Origin: Pseudomonas grimontii
GTDB taxonomy: Bacteria; Pseudomonadota; Gammaproteobacteria; Pseudomonadales; Pseudomonadaceae
DNA length: 55,767 nucleotides
Assembly: GCF_007858185.1 (NCBI RefSeq)
Contig: NZ_VFES01000034.1
Location: forward strand, 1 to 55,767
Direction of reading: 5' to 3'
A program made the position numbers and the translations under genes. A model generated the notes under the pieces. That model was not told where the DNA came from and searched no databases. It worked only from the letters and a program-made list of their open reading frames with translations. Shown here piece after piece: positions 33,142-42,906 of the stretch (positions within the stretch are counted from its first letter, which is position 1; each line of letters starts with the position of its first letter).

Positions 33142-35222
33142 GCGAAGCGAACCTGGAAATCCTCGCCAGCCGCGCGGGCCTGGCCGTCGATTGGATCGAC
33201 GCAAACGGCCGCCCGCAACGAGTGACACCCGACGCCTTGCGCGCGGTTCTCAAAGGCCTGGGCCACCCGGCCGGCAACGATGCCGACATCAACGCCAGCC
33301 TGCTTGAACTGGAGCGCGTACAACAAGACAAACACCTGCCGCCCCTGATGACCGTCGACAGCGGTGAAGGCCTCGACCTCGCACGCTACTTCGAGCCCGA
33401 CACCCTGTGCCGAGTCAACCTCGAAGACGGCGAGGCCCTGGAGCTGCGCCTCGACGGCGACTCGGTGTTGCCCGGCGTTATCGCCCTGGGCTACCACCAG
33501 GTGCATATCAACGACCAAAGCTTCACCCTCGCGGTCGCACCCAGCCATTGCTACAGCGTGGCCGAAGCGGTGGACAACCGGCCCGCCCGCGCCTGGGGCC
33601 TGAGCGCCCAGCTGTACTCCCTGCGCCGTTTGGGCGATGGCGGTTTCGGCGACACCCTGGCCCTGGAACACCTGGCCCGTTCCGCCGCCGAACGCGGCGC
33701 CGATGCCCTGGCGATCAGCCCGACGCACGCGATGTTCAGCGCCGACACCGAGCGCTACAGCCCGTACTCGCCGTCCAGCCGACTGTTCCTCAACAGCCTG
33801 TATGCCTCGCCCGCCTGTATTTTGGGTGAACGTGAGGTGCGCAATGCGATTGAAGCCATTGGCCTGGAAGAAGAGTTGCACGCGCTGGAACAGCACACCC
33901 TGATCGACTGGCCCGTCGCCGCCCAGGCCAAACAGCGCCTGTTGCGCGCGCTGTATGAAGACTTCCGCCACGGCCATCACCCGCAGCACGCGGACTTTCT
34001 GAGTTTCCGCCAGGCCGGCGGCGAAGCCTTGGAAAACCATTGCCGCTTCGAAGCCATACAGGCTGTGCGCGCCGCTGCGGGCGAGGACCTGGACTGGCGC
34101 CACTGGCCTGAAGAGTGGCGTTCGCCGCAGAGCCCTGCTCTGGCTTCGTTCGCCGAAGAGCACCACGCCGAGATCGGCTTCTACGCCTTCGGCCAATGGC
34201 TGATCGCCCGTTGCCTGGAGCGCGCCCAACAAGCCGCCAAAGGCAGTGGCATGGGCGTTGGCTTGATCGCTGACCTGGCCGTCGGCGCCGACGGCGGTGG
34301 CAGCCAGGCCTGGAGCCGCCAGGATGAGTTGCTGGCCGACCTAACCGTGGGCGCGCCGCCCGACATCCTTAATCGCGCCGGCCAAGGCTGGGGCATTTCT
34401 GCATTCTCGCCCGAAGGCCTCAAGCGCAACGGCTTCCGCGCCTTTATCGAGATGCTGCGGGCCAACTTCGCCCATGCCGGCGGCTTGCGCATCGACCATG
34501 TGATGGGCCTGCAACGCCTGTGGGTGATCCCCATGGACGCCTCGCCACGCGAGGGCGCTTACCTGTATTACCCGGTGGACGACCTGTTGCGCCTGCTGGC
34601 GTTGGAATCTCACCGCCACCAGGCCATCGTGCTCGGTGAAGACCTGGGCACGGTCCCCGATGGGCTGCGCGAAAAACTCATCGCCCGCTCGATCCTCGGC
34701 ATGCGCGTGCTGCTCTTCGAACAAGGCCACGACGGCCAGTTCAAGCCGATCCTCGACTGGCCGGACAACGCCCTGGCCACCACCAGCACCCACGACTTGC
34801 CGACCCTCAACGGTTGGTGGCACAGCCGCGATATCGACTGGAACGTCCAGTTGGGCCTGATCGATGCGCCCACCGTGGAGCAATGGAGCGAACACCGCTT
34901 GCGTGAACGCCAGGCGCTGCGCCAGGCATTGAGCCAGGACCCGCAGAACTTCGTCGATGAGATCCGCAACGAAACCGACCACATGATCGACGCCAGCGTG
35001 CGCTACCTCGGCCACACCCGTGCGCCGCTGGTGCTGTTGCCGCTGGAAGACGCGCTGGGCCTCGAAGAACAAGCCAACCTGCCCGGCACTACCGATACCC
35101 ACCCTAATTGGCGCCGCCGTTTACCGGGCGAGGCCTCCAGCCTGCTCGACAACGCCGGTGCCGGGCGCCGCCTCGAACTGCTGGCAGTCGCGCGCAACCA
35201 AGCCTATGAGCGTGACCGATGA
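33138..35222 (+). CDS. malQ: 4-alpha-glucanotransferase
   Basis: GH77 enzyme of 694 residues (amylomaltase) that moves glucan segments between chains. Its motifs are RIDHVMGLQRLW (nucleophile region), LGEDLGTVPDGL (acid/base) and TSTHDLPTLNGWW. The start is a TTG that overlaps the treZ stop (TTGA), with GGAG nine bases upstream, so translation is coupled. The N-terminal 100 residues form the bacterial MalQ lead domain. It should supply longer chains to TreY and recycle short ones. Confidence 0.94.
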   Translation: MSEANLEILASRAGLAVDWIDANGRPQRVTPDALRAVLKGLGHPAGNDADINASLLELERVQQDKHLPPLMTVDSGEGLDLARYFEPDTLCRVNLEDGEALELRLDGDSVLPGVIALGYHQVHINDQSFTLAVAPSHCYSVAEAVDNRPARAWGLSAQLYSLRRLGDGGFGDTLALEHLARSAAERGADALAISPTHAMFSADTERYSPYSPSSRLFLNSLYASPACILGEREVRNAIEAIGLEEELHALEQHTLIDWPVAAQAKQRLLRALYEDFRHGHHPQHADFLSFRQAGGEALENHCRFEAIQAVRAAAGEDLDWRHWPEEWRSPQSPALASFAEEHHAEIGFYAFGQWLIARCLERAQQAAKGSGMGVGLIADLAVGADGGGSQAWSRQDELLADLTVGAPPDILNRAGQGWGISAFSPEGLKRNGFRAFIEMLRANFAHAGGLRIDHVMGLQRLWVIPMDASPREGAYLYYPVDDLLRLLALESHRHQAIVLGEDLGTVPDGLREKLIARSILGMRVLLFEQGHDGQFKPILDWPDNALATTSTHDLPTLNGWWHSRDIDWNVQLGLIDAPTVEQWSEHRLRERQALRQALSQDPQNFVDEIRNETDHMIDASVRYLGHTRAPLVLLPLEDALGLEEQANLPGTTDTHPNWRRRLPGEASSLLDNAGAGRRLELLAVARNQAYERDR

Positions 35223-37969
35223 AAGCCCTGCCCCTGCGCGCTACCCAGCGCCTGCAATTCCACAAAGGTTTCACCCTGGATGACGCGGTCCCCCTGGTAC
35301 CGTATTTCGCGCAATTGGGCATCAGCCACCTGTATGCCTCGCCCTTGTTGAGCGCCCGCGCCGGTTCCATGCACGGCTACGATGTGGTCGACCCCACCAG
35401 CGTCAACCCCGAGTTGGGCGGCGAACCGGCCTTGCGCCGTCTGGTCGCGGCCCTGCGTGAACACGATATGGGGCTGATCCTCGATATCGTCTCCAACCAT
35501 ATGGCTGTGGGCGGCGCCGACAACCCTTGGTGGCTGGACCTGTTGGAATGGGGGCGCCTGAGCCCCTACAGCGAGTTCTTCGACATCCAGTGGCATTCGC
35601 CCGACCCGCTGCTCAAGGGCCAATTGCTCATGCCCTTCCTCGGCAGCGACTACGGCGAAGCCTTGCAGAGCGGCACGCTGACGCTGCATTTCGATGCAAC
35701 CCACGGTGCGTTTTACGTTGAGCATTACGAACACCGCTTCCCGATCTGCCCACGGGATTACGCGGCGATCCTCGGCTCCGATGAACGACTCAAACCCCTG
35801 GCCGACCGCTTCAGCGCCCTCGCCTATCAGGATGACGCCTATGCCGAAGCCGCCTGGCTCAAGCAGGTATTGGCCGAGCGCGCCACCGAAGTCCTGGAGG
35901 TCATCGAACAGCGGCTGACCGAGTTCGACGCACGCACACCCGAGGGTTTCCAACGCCTGCATCACCTGCTGGAGCAACAGGCCTACCGCCTGGCCAGCTG
36001 GCGCACGGCGGCGGACGACATCAACTGGCGGCGCTTCTTCGACGTCAACGAACTGGGCGGGCTGCGGGTCGAACGCACGGCGGTGTTCGAAGCCACCCAC
36101 GGCAAGATCTTCGAACTGATCAGCGAAGGCCTGGTGGATGGCCTGCGCATCGACCACATCGACGGCCTGGCCGACCCACGCGGTTATTGCCGCAAGCTGC
36201 GCCGTCGGGTGGACGCGTTGTCGCCCGAACGGCACTTGCCGATCTTCGTCGAAAAGATCCTCGGTGAGGGCGAAACCCTGCGGCGCGACTGGCAGGTGGA
36301 CGGCACCACCGGCTACGAATTCATGAACCAACTGTCGCTGCTGCAACACCATCCCGAGGGCTTTGCGCCACTGGCGGACTTATGGACGCGCCATAGCGAA
36401 CGGCCTTCAGCGTTTATCGAAGAGGCGCGGCTGGCCCGCCAGCAAATCCTCAACGGTTCCTTGGGCGGCGACTTTGAAAGCGTGGCCCAGGCCCTGTTAC
36501 AAGTAGCCCGCGACGACGTGATGACCCGCGACCTGACCCTCGGCGCGATCCGCCGCGCGTTGCAGGAACTGATCGTGCATTTCCCGGTGTACCGCACTTA
36601 CATCAGCGCCCGGGGCCGTAGCGCCGATGACGACACGGTGTTCCAGCAGGCCATGGACGGTGCCCGCACGACCCTCGGCGAGGGCGACTGGCCGGTGCTC
36701 GAACATCTGGAAAAATGGCTCGGCGGCCAACCCTGGCGCAATCGCCCGGTGGGCCGTGAGCGCAAGATCCTCAAGCATGCCTGCGTGCGCTTCCAGCAAC
36801 TGACCTCGCCGGCTGCGGCCAAGGCCGTGGAAGACACCGCGTTCTACCGCTCGGCCGTGCTGCTGTCGCGCAACGACGTGGGCTTCAGCACCGAGCAGTT
36901 CTGCGCGCCGCTGGCCGAGTTTCATGCCGTCAACCAACAGCGTTTGCAGCGTTTCCCCGACAACTTGCTGGCTACCGCCACCCATGACCACAAGCGCGGC
37001 GAAGACACCCGTGCGCGCCTGGCCGTGCTCAGCGAGTGCGCGCCGTGGTACGTCGAGCAAGTGGAGCATTGGCGCACCCTGGCAGCGCCGTTGCGCGACG
37101 ACGCGACCACACCGTCGGCCGGCGATGAGCTGATTCTGTATCAGGTGTTGCTGGGCAGTTGGCCGCTGGACCAGGCCGAGGACGTCGAGGGGTATCACCA
37201 GCGTCTGTGGCAGTGGCAACAAAAAGCCCTGCGCGAAGCCAAGTTGCAGAGCAGCTGGAGCGCGCCCAACGAGGCCTATGAACAAGGCGTCGAGGCGTTT
37301 CTTACACGCCTGCTGCTGACTGAGGAAGGTCGGCCGCTGCGCAGCGCAATCGGCAGCGCCGCCCAGGCCATCGCCCCCGCCGGCGCGGTAAACGGGCTGG
37401 CGCAAACCTTGCTTCGCATTACCGTGCCGGGTGTGCCGGACCTGTACCAGGGCGATGAGTTCTGGGACTTCAGCCTGGTGGACCCGGACAACCGTCGCCC
37501 GGTGGATTTCACCGCGCGGCAACACGCACTCAACACCCCGCCGGACATCGGCGAACTGTTGTTCAACTGGCGTGACGGGCGTATCAAACAGGCATTGATC
37601 GCCCAAGTACTGGCCTTGCGCAAGGCCCATCCGGACGTGTTCCGCAGCGGCCGCTATACACCGCTGGAAGTCGTCGGCGAACACGCCGAGCGGGTGGTCG
37701 CGTTCTGCCGTGAACACCAGGGCAAACGCCTGCTGGTGGTGGTGCCACGTTGGCCTTATCACCTGCTTGAAAACGGTGTGCATCCCCAGATCAATGCGCG
37801 GGTTTGGGGCGATACACGGGTGAAATTACCGTTCGCCGCGCCAACGCAAAACTGGAAGGGACTTTTTCATACAGGCGCAGTCACACCAGACAAGGAGCTG
37901 TTGATCAGCACTGCCCTGGGGGATTTCCCGGTCAATGTCTTTATCAATCCTGATGATCAAGAAAGCTGA
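35219..37969 (+). CDS. treY: Malto-oligosyltrehalose synthase
   Basis: GH13 enzyme of 916 residues that turns the reducing-end alpha-1,4 bond of a maltodextrin into the alpha,alpha-1,1 bond of trehalose. Key motifs are YDVVDPTSVNPELGG, LILDIVSNHMAVGG, DGLRIDHIDGLADPRGY (nucleophile), VEKILGEGE (acid) and TATHDHKRGEDTRARL. It overlaps malQ by four bases (ATGA). Together with TreZ it makes trehalose from glycogen. Confidence 0.95.
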   Translation: MKALPLRATQRLQFHKGFTLDDAVPLVPYFAQLGISHLYASPLLSARAGSMHGYDVVDPTSVNPELGGEPALRRLVAALREHDMGLILDIVSNHMAVGGADNPWWLDLLEWGRLSPYSEFFDIQWHSPDPLLKGQLLMPFLGSDYGEALQSGTLTLHFDATHGAFYVEHYEHRFPICPRDYAAILGSDERLKPLADRFSALAYQDDAYAEAAWLKQVLAERATEVLEVIEQRLTEFDARTPEGFQRLHHLLEQQAYRLASWRTAADDINWRRFFDVNELGGLRVERTAVFEATHGKIFELISEGLVDGLRIDHIDGLADPRGYCRKLRRRVDALSPERHLPIFVEKILGEGETLRRDWQVDGTTGYEFMNQLSLLQHHPEGFAPLADLWTRHSERPSAFIEEARLARQQILNGSLGGDFESVAQALLQVARDDVMTRDLTLGAIRRALQELIVHFPVYRTYISARGRSADDDTVFQQAMDGARTTLGEGDWPVLEHLEKWLGGQPWRNRPVGRERKILKHACVRFQQLTSPAAAKAVEDTAFYRSAVLLSRNDVGFSTEQFCAPLAEFHAVNQQRLQRFPDNLLATATHDHKRGEDTRARLAVLSECAPWYVEQVEHWRTLAAPLRDDATTPSAGDELILYQVLLGSWPLDQAEDVEGYHQRLWQWQQKALREAKLQSSWSAPNEAYEQGVEAFLTRLLLTEEGRPLRSAIGSAAQAIAPAGAVNGLAQTLLRITVPGVPDLYQGDEFWDFSLVDPDNRRPVDFTARQHALNTPPDIGELLFNWRDGRIKQALIAQVLALRKAHPDVFRSGRYTPLEVVGEHAERVVAFCREHQGKRLLVVVPRWPYHLLENGVHPQINARVWGDTRVKLPFAAPTQNWKGLFHTGAVTPDKELLISTALGDFPVNVFINPDDQES

Positions 37970-37993
37970 AAATTTTCTGTGAGGAGCATTGTG

Positions 37994-38263
37994 ATGAGTA
38001 CTGAAGACAAACGCATACGCGAACTGGCGCATCAGATCTGGGAGTCTGAAGGTAAACCCCACGGGGAAGACGCGCGCCACTGGGAGATGGCGCGCAAGCT
38101 GGCCGAAGCCGAAGCGCTGACGCCGAGCAAACCCAAGCCCGCCGCCAAGCCCAAGACCGCACCCAAGCCTGCGGCGAAGGCCAAGCCACCGGCGCCCGCC
38201 GCAAGCAAACCGGCGCCCCCGGCGGCCAAGAAGCCGCCAGCGCCGAAAAAGCCCAAGGCTTAA
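37994..38263 (+). CDS. DUF2934 protein with Lys/Pro/Ala-rich tail
   Basis: Eighty-nine residues from the ATG at 37994 (GAGGAG upstream). The first 45 residues carry the DUF2934 pattern IRELAHQIWESEGKPHGED and HWEMARKLAEAEAL. The rest is a disordered basic tail of KPKPAAKPK-type repeats, like a nucleic-acid-binding or histone-H1-like tail. A gene of this kind also lies between treY and glgX in P. aeruginosa. The function is unknown; the position suggests a role in glycogen or stress metabolism. Confidence 0.87.
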   Translation: MSTEDKRIRELAHQIWESEGKPHGEDARHWEMARKLAEAEALTPSKPKPAAKPKTAPKPAAKAKPPAPAASKPAPPAAKKPPAPKKPKA

Positions 38264-38281
38264 CGCGCACGGGGCCACGAA

Positions 38282-38308
38282 CCTTTTGCCGGCGCTGTCG
38301 GCAAAAGG
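38282..38308 (+). terminator. Hairpin between DUF2934 and glgX
   Basis: CCTTTTGCCG and CGGCAAAAGG form a perfect 10-bp stem around seven bases. No T run follows directly, so it may attenuate, stabilise or process the operon transcript and need not be a full terminator. A second hairpin GGGCCG/CGGCCC lies at about 38353-38368. Confidence 0.5.
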
Positions 38309-38395
38309 CGATTTCACTCTTCTTCTCATCCGCTGAAAACTCGTCAGCAGGGCCGCGTTCGGCCCGAAAAAAAATAGCCTTGCAGGAGCAACAAA

Positions 38396-40555
38396 ATGAG
38401 CAAACCCCATAAGACCCCATCGACGCCGGGTAACGAGCCGTCGCGGATTCGTGAAGGTTTGCCCTTCCCCCTCGGCGCGACCTGGGATGGCCTGGGTGTC
38501 AACTTTGCGCTGTTCTCGGCCAACGCCGAGAAAGTCGAACTGTGCCTGTTCGACGACAGCGGCGAAGTGGAACTCGAGCGCATCGAATTGCCCGAATACA
38601 CCGACGAAATTTTCCACGGTTACTTGCCCGACGCCCACCCTGGGCTGATCTACGGCTACCGTGTATACGGGCCCTATGACCCGGCCAATGGTCATCGTTT
38701 CAACCACCACAAATTGCTGATCGACCCCTACGCCAAACAGTTGGTGGGCGAACTCAAATGGTCCGAAGCGCTGTTCGGCTACACCATCGGCCACCCGGAT
38801 GACGACCTCAGTTTCGACGAACGTGACAGCGCGCCATTCGTGCCCAAATGCAAGGTCATCGACCCGGCGCACACCTGGGGCAACGACCAGCCGGTGCGGG
38901 TGCCGTGGGACCGTACGATCATCTACGAAACCCACTTGCGCGGCATCAGCATGCGCCACCCCTCGGTGGGTGAATCGGTGCGCGGCACCTGTGCCGGGTT
39001 GATGGAAGATGACGTGCTCAAGCACATCCGCCAGTTGGGCATTTCGTCCGTGGAACTGCTGCCGGTGCACGCCTTTGTCAACGACCAGCACTTGCTGGAA
39101 AAAGGCATGACCAACTACTGGGGCTACAACAGCATTGCGTTCTTCGCCCCTGACCCGCGCTACCTGGCCAGCGGCAAGATCGCCGAGTTCAAAGAGATGG
39201 TCGCGCACCTGCACGAGCAGAAGCTGGAAGTGATCCTCGACGTGGTCTACAACCACACCGCCGAAGGCAACGAGCGCGGCCCGACCCTGTCCATGCGCGG
39301 CATCGACAACGCCTCCTACTACCGGCTGATGCCCGACGACAAGCGCTTCTACATCAACGATTCCGGCACCGGCAATACCCTCGACCTGAGCCACCCGTGC
39401 GTGCTGCAGATGGTCACCGACTCCCTGCGTTACTGGGCCACCGAGATGCACGTCGACGGTTTCCGCTTCGACCTGGCGACCATTCTCGGCCGCTACCGCG
39501 ACGGTTTTGACGAGCGCCACAGCTTCCTCGTGGCCTGCCGCCAGGACCCGGTGCTGCGCCAGCTGAAAATGATCGCCGAGCCTTGGGACTGCGGCCCCGG
39601 TGGCTACCAGGTGGGCAACTTCCCACCGGGCTGGGTTGAATGGAATGACCGTTTCCGCGACACCGTGCGCGCCTTCTGGAAAGGCGATGACGGCCAGTTG
39701 GCAGACTTCGCCGGGCGCATGACCGCCTCGGGCGAGATGTTCAACCATCGCGGTCGCCGCCCGTACAGCTCGGTGAACTTCATCACTGCCCACGACGGTT
39801 TCACCCTGCATGATCTGGTGTCGTACAACGACAAGCACAACGAAGACAACGACGAGAACAACCAGGACGGCAGCAACAACAACCTGTCCTGGAACCATGG
39901 CGTCGAAGGCCCTACCGACGACCCGGAAATCAACGCACTGCGCCTGCGTCAGATGCGCAACTTCTTTGCCACGCTGCTGTTGGCCCAGGGTACGCCGATG
40001 ATCGTGGCCGGTGATGAATTCGCCCGCACCCAGCACGGCAACAACAACGCCTACTGCCAGGACAGCGAGATCGGCTGGGTCAATTGGGAACTGGACGACG
40101 ACGGCAAGGCGCTGCTCAAGTTCGTCAAGCGCCTGATCAAGCTGCGCCTGGCCTATCCGATCCTGCGTCGTGGGCGCTTCCTGGTGGGCGACTACAACGA
40201 AGATATCGGCGTGAAGGACGTCACCTGGTTGTCGCCGGACGGCAATGAGATGACCACCGAACAGTGGGAAGACAGCCACGGCCGTTGCCTGGGCATGCTG
40301 ATGGATGGCCGCGCCCAGGAAACCGGGATCCGCCGTGCCGGCGCCGACGCTACCCTGCTGCTGGTGGTGAATGCGCACCACGACATGGTCAATTTCCGCC
40401 TGCCACCGGTGCCGGAGGGAGAGTTCTGGACCTGCATGCTCGACACCAACGAACCGGCAGTACGTGGCCAGGAACGCTTTGAGTTCGAGCACGAGTACGG
40501 CGTGACCGGCCGCTCGCTGCTGCTGTTCGAACTGCAGCGTGACGACGAGGTGTGA
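38396..40555 (+). CDS. glgX: Glycogen debranching enzyme
   Basis: GH13 isoamylase-type enzyme of 719 residues that cleaves alpha-1,6 branches. A CBM48-like domain (GVNFALFSANAEKVELCLFD) is followed by the barrel with DVVYNHTAEG, the nucleophile in VDGFRFDLATILGR, the acid Glu in MIAEPWDCGPGGYQVG and TAHDGFTLHDLVSYN. GAGGCGTGCC-type loops are normal. GCAGGAG precedes the ATG. It should feed linear chains to TreY, and the next gene follows by one base. Confidence 0.95.
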   Translation: MSKPHKTPSTPGNEPSRIREGLPFPLGATWDGLGVNFALFSANAEKVELCLFDDSGEVELERIELPEYTDEIFHGYLPDAHPGLIYGYRVYGPYDPANGHRFNHHKLLIDPYAKQLVGELKWSEALFGYTIGHPDDDLSFDERDSAPFVPKCKVIDPAHTWGNDQPVRVPWDRTIIYETHLRGISMRHPSVGESVRGTCAGLMEDDVLKHIRQLGISSVELLPVHAFVNDQHLLEKGMTNYWGYNSIAFFAPDPRYLASGKIAEFKEMVAHLHEQKLEVILDVVYNHTAEGNERGPTLSMRGIDNASYYRLMPDDKRFYINDSGTGNTLDLSHPCVLQMVTDSLRYWATEMHVDGFRFDLATILGRYRDGFDERHSFLVACRQDPVLRQLKMIAEPWDCGPGGYQVGNFPPGWVEWNDRFRDTVRAFWKGDDGQLADFAGRMTASGEMFNHRGRRPYSSVNFITAHDGFTLHDLVSYNDKHNEDNDENNQDGSNNNLSWNHGVEGPTDDPEINALRLRQMRNFFATLLLAQGTPMIVAGDEFARTQHGNNNAYCQDSEIGWVNWELDDDGKALLKFVKRLIKLRLAYPILRRGRFLVGDYNEDIGVKDVTWLSPDGNEMTTEQWEDSHGRCLGMLMDGRAQETGIRRAGADATLLLVVNAHHDMVNFRLPPVPEGEFWTCMLDTNEPAVRGQERFEFEHEYGVTGRSLLLFELQRDDEV

Positions 40556-40556
40556 C

Positions 40557-41555
40557 ATGGCGTTGCATGCATTACTTCAAGACTACGAGGGCTACGCGGA
40601 CACGCAGGCCCTCGGCGAGGTCCTGAAGGCGCTCCAGAGGGAGGGGCTGGACCAACTGCCCCTGCCCGGCAGCGGCCAGACGTTGGTGCGGCTCAGTCAG
40701 CTGGCGCAGGTGGCCAGCCATGACCTGCGCCTGTGCAAGTTGTTCGAAGGCCACACCGATGCGTTGGCAATCATGGCCGAACTCAACTGCTCGTTGCCGC
40801 CGCTGGGCAGCATCTGGGGCATGTGGGCCGCGGAACCGCCGAACGCCAAAGTCCAGGTGCGCCAGGACGGTCGACGCTTGCGCCTGGAAGGGCGTAAAGC
40901 CTGGTGCTCCGGCGCAGCCGTGGTCACCCATGGGTTGTTGACGGCCTGGGATGATCTGGGGCGCCAGCAACTGGTCGCGGTGCAAATGGACCAACCCGGC
41001 GTCAGCGTTACAGACGAGGGTTGGGACGCAGTGGGTATGGCGGCCACCGGCAGCGTCGAGGTCATATTCGACGGCGCCAGTGGGATTGCGGTCGGTGGCC
41101 CCGGCGACTACCTCGCTCGCGCTGGGTTCTGGCACGGCGGAATCGGTATCGCGGCCTGCTGGTACGGTGCTGCACAACGCCTGGCTGAAGCCTTGCGCGA
41201 TCATTGCCGCAAGCGCCCGGAGCCCCATGCCCTCGCCCACCTTGGCGCGGTCGACAGTGCGCTGCACAGCGCCGCGTGTGTGCTGCGGGCCAGCGCCAAA
41301 CAGGTGGATCGCACGCCCAAGGCCGATGCCCGACAACTGGCCCAGCAGGCCCGGGCCTGTGTCGAAGACAGCGTTGAACAGGTGATCCGCCATGTTGGCC
41401 GGGCTGTGGGCGCGGGGCCGTATTGCAAGGACCGGCATTTTGCCCAGTTGATGGCGGACCTGCCGGTGTATGTACGCCAAAGCCATGCCGAGCGTGACCT
41501 CGCGGCCCTCGGTGAACGGGTTGCCGGCGAATCCTCAGGGAGGTGGCAGCTATGA
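40557..41555 (+). CDS. Acyl-CoA dehydrogenase-like protein, divergent
   Basis: 332 residues. The middle domain (LEGRKAWCSGAAVVTHGLL, then VGMAATGSVEVIF) and C-terminal helices (SAACVLRASAKQVDRTPK) resemble acyl-CoA dehydrogenases. The chain is shorter than usual, and the C-terminal FAD/dimer motif is reduced to HVGRAVGAGPYCKD. No catalytic Glu can be assigned with confidence. It begins one base after glgX and overlaps the PIG-L gene by four, so it joins the glycogen operon to a four-gene envelope-type set. The acyl substrate is unknown. Confidence 0.75.
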   Translation: MALHALLQDYEGYADTQALGEVLKALQREGLDQLPLPGSGQTLVRLSQLAQVASHDLRLCKLFEGHTDALAIMAELNCSLPPLGSIWGMWAAEPPNAKVQVRQDGRRLRLEGRKAWCSGAAVVTHGLLTAWDDLGRQQLVAVQMDQPGVSVTDEGWDAVGMAATGSVEVIFDGASGIAVGGPGDYLARAGFWHGGIGIAACWYGAAQRLAEALRDHCRKRPEPHALAHLGAVDSALHSAACVLRASAKQVDRTPKADARQLAQQARACVEDSVEQVIRHVGRAVGAGPYCKDRHFAQLMADLPVYVRQSHAERDLAALGERVAGESSGRWQL

Positions 41556-42310
41556 AACCCAACCCCATCGTTGGCCAGGGCACACCGTTGCATCGCTGGC
41601 AGGACTCGCCGCTGATGGCCGACCTGCCGACGATCAGCGTCGAACAGTTGGTGCCCGAGGGCCAGCGCGCCGTAATCATCGCCCCGCACCCGGACGACGA
41701 AGTGTTGGGCTGCGGCGGCCTGCTGCAAGGCTTGGCGGCGCTGGACCGGCCCATTCAATTGATTTCGGTGACCGATGGCAGCGCCAGCCATCCGGGCTCC
41801 ACCCACTGGTCGGTGGAGCGCTTGAGCGTGGTACGCCCGCAGGAATCGGCGCAGGCCCTGCATCGCCTCGGTGTACCGTTGCACAGCCTGAAATGGTTGC
41901 GGGCCGGTTTCACCGACAGCCAGGTGGCGGCGCGGGAAGAACAGCTCAGTGCTTTTATCCAGCGCCACCTCAAGCCCACGGATGTAGTGTTCACCACCTG
42001 GCGGGAAGACGGCCATTGCGACCATGAAGCGGTTGGCCGTGCCAGCGCCAAGGCGGCGCAGGCGGTGGGTGCAACGCTGTACGAACTGCCGGTGTGGACC
42101 TGGCACTGGGCGTCCCCCGAAAACAGCCTGGTGCCGTGGCACCGCGCGCGCAAAATCCCGCTGACCTGCGAAGCCGTCGCGCGCAAGCGCCACGCCATCC
42201 ATGCGTTTGCCAGCCAACTGGAGGGTGACCCGCACATCGGCCTGCCGCCGGTGCTCGCGCCCTATGTGGTGGAGCGCCTGCTACAACCTTTTGAAGTGGT
42301 ATTTGTATGA
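41552..42310 (+). CDS. PIG-L family deacetylase (active-type)
   Basis: 252 residues. The metal and catalytic motif is APHPDDEVLGCGG (His46, Asp48, Asp49), and the later His motif is HCDHEAVGRAS (His155, His158). This matches the Zn ligands and general base of MshB/PIG-L enzymes that deacetylate N-acetylglucosamine on small molecules or lipids. Its ATG overlaps the stop of the gene before it. A paralogue at 43739 lacks two of these residues. The substrate is unknown, but the neighbours suggest a glycolipid or sugar conjugate. Confidence 0.9.
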   Translation: MKPNPIVGQGTPLHRWQDSPLMADLPTISVEQLVPEGQRAVIIAPHPDDEVLGCGGLLQGLAALDRPIQLISVTDGSASHPGSTHWSVERLSVVRPQESAQALHRLGVPLHSLKWLRAGFTDSQVAAREEQLSAFIQRHLKPTDVVFTTWREDGHCDHEAVGRASAKAAQAVGATLYELPVWTWHWASPENSLVPWHRARKIPLTCEAVARKRHAIHAFASQLEGDPHIGLPPVLAPYVVERLLQPFEVVFV

Positions 42311-42906
42311 GTGTGGCGACGCCCTATTTCGATCAACTGTTTGCCGGTAACGACGACCCTTGGGCCTTTCGCCAACGCTGGTATGAGCGACGCAAACGCG
42401 CGCTGACCCTGGCGCTGTTGACCCGGCCGCGCTATGCCTCGGTGTTCGAACCCGGTTGTGCCAATGGCGAATTGAGCTTTGAGCTGGCGCCACGCTGTGA
42501 TCGCCTGTTGTGTTGCGACACCGCCTCGGCTGCCGTCGCCCTGGCGCGCAGCCGCCTGCTGGGCTTTGCCCACGCCCAGGTGCAACAGGGCCGCTTGCCC
42601 GAGCAATGGCCGACAGGCGAGTTCGAGCTGATTGTATTGAGCGAGCTGTGCTACTACCTCGACGCCGATGACCTGCGCCACTTGATCGACCGCGCCCTCA
42701 ACAGCCTGACCGCCAACGGCCAGGTGTTGGCCTGCCATTGGCGCCCGGCTATCGAAGGTTGCCCGCAGACCGCCGAACAGGTACACGGCCTGCTCCATGA
42801 ACGGCTGGCAATGCCCTTGGTCGCGACGCACCACGAACCCGATTTCCTGCTCGACCTGTGGAGCCGCGACGGCACTTCGGTCGCCACCCTCGAGGGCTTG
42901 CGATGA
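42307..42906 (+). CDS. NodS-like SAM methyltransferase
   Basis: 199 residues of the class I methyltransferase fold. SAM motif I is VFEPGCANGELSFEL near residue 46. It opens YFDQLFAGNDDPWAFRQRWY, which is how NodS-type proteins begin, and has LIVLSELCYYLDADDL. NodS N-methylates the deacetylated end sugar of nodulation factor, so a role after the PIG-L deacetylase is plausible. The start overlaps the gene before it by four bases. The substrate is not shown. Confidence 0.87.
   Translation: MSVATPYFDQLFAGNDDPWAFRQRWYERRKRALTLALLTRPRYASVFEPGCANGELSFELAPRCDRLLCCDTASAAVALARSRLLGFAHAQVQQGRLPEQWPTGEFELIVLSELCYYLDADDLRHLIDRALNSLTANGQVLACHWRPAIEGCPQTAEQVHGLLHERLAMPLVATHHEPDFLLDLWSRDGTSVATLEGLR

Noticed and set aside
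37826..40558. Minus-strand frame of 910 codons opposite glgX
   Set aside because: Antisense shadow of glgX with low-complexity Val/His/Gln-rich translation and no motif.
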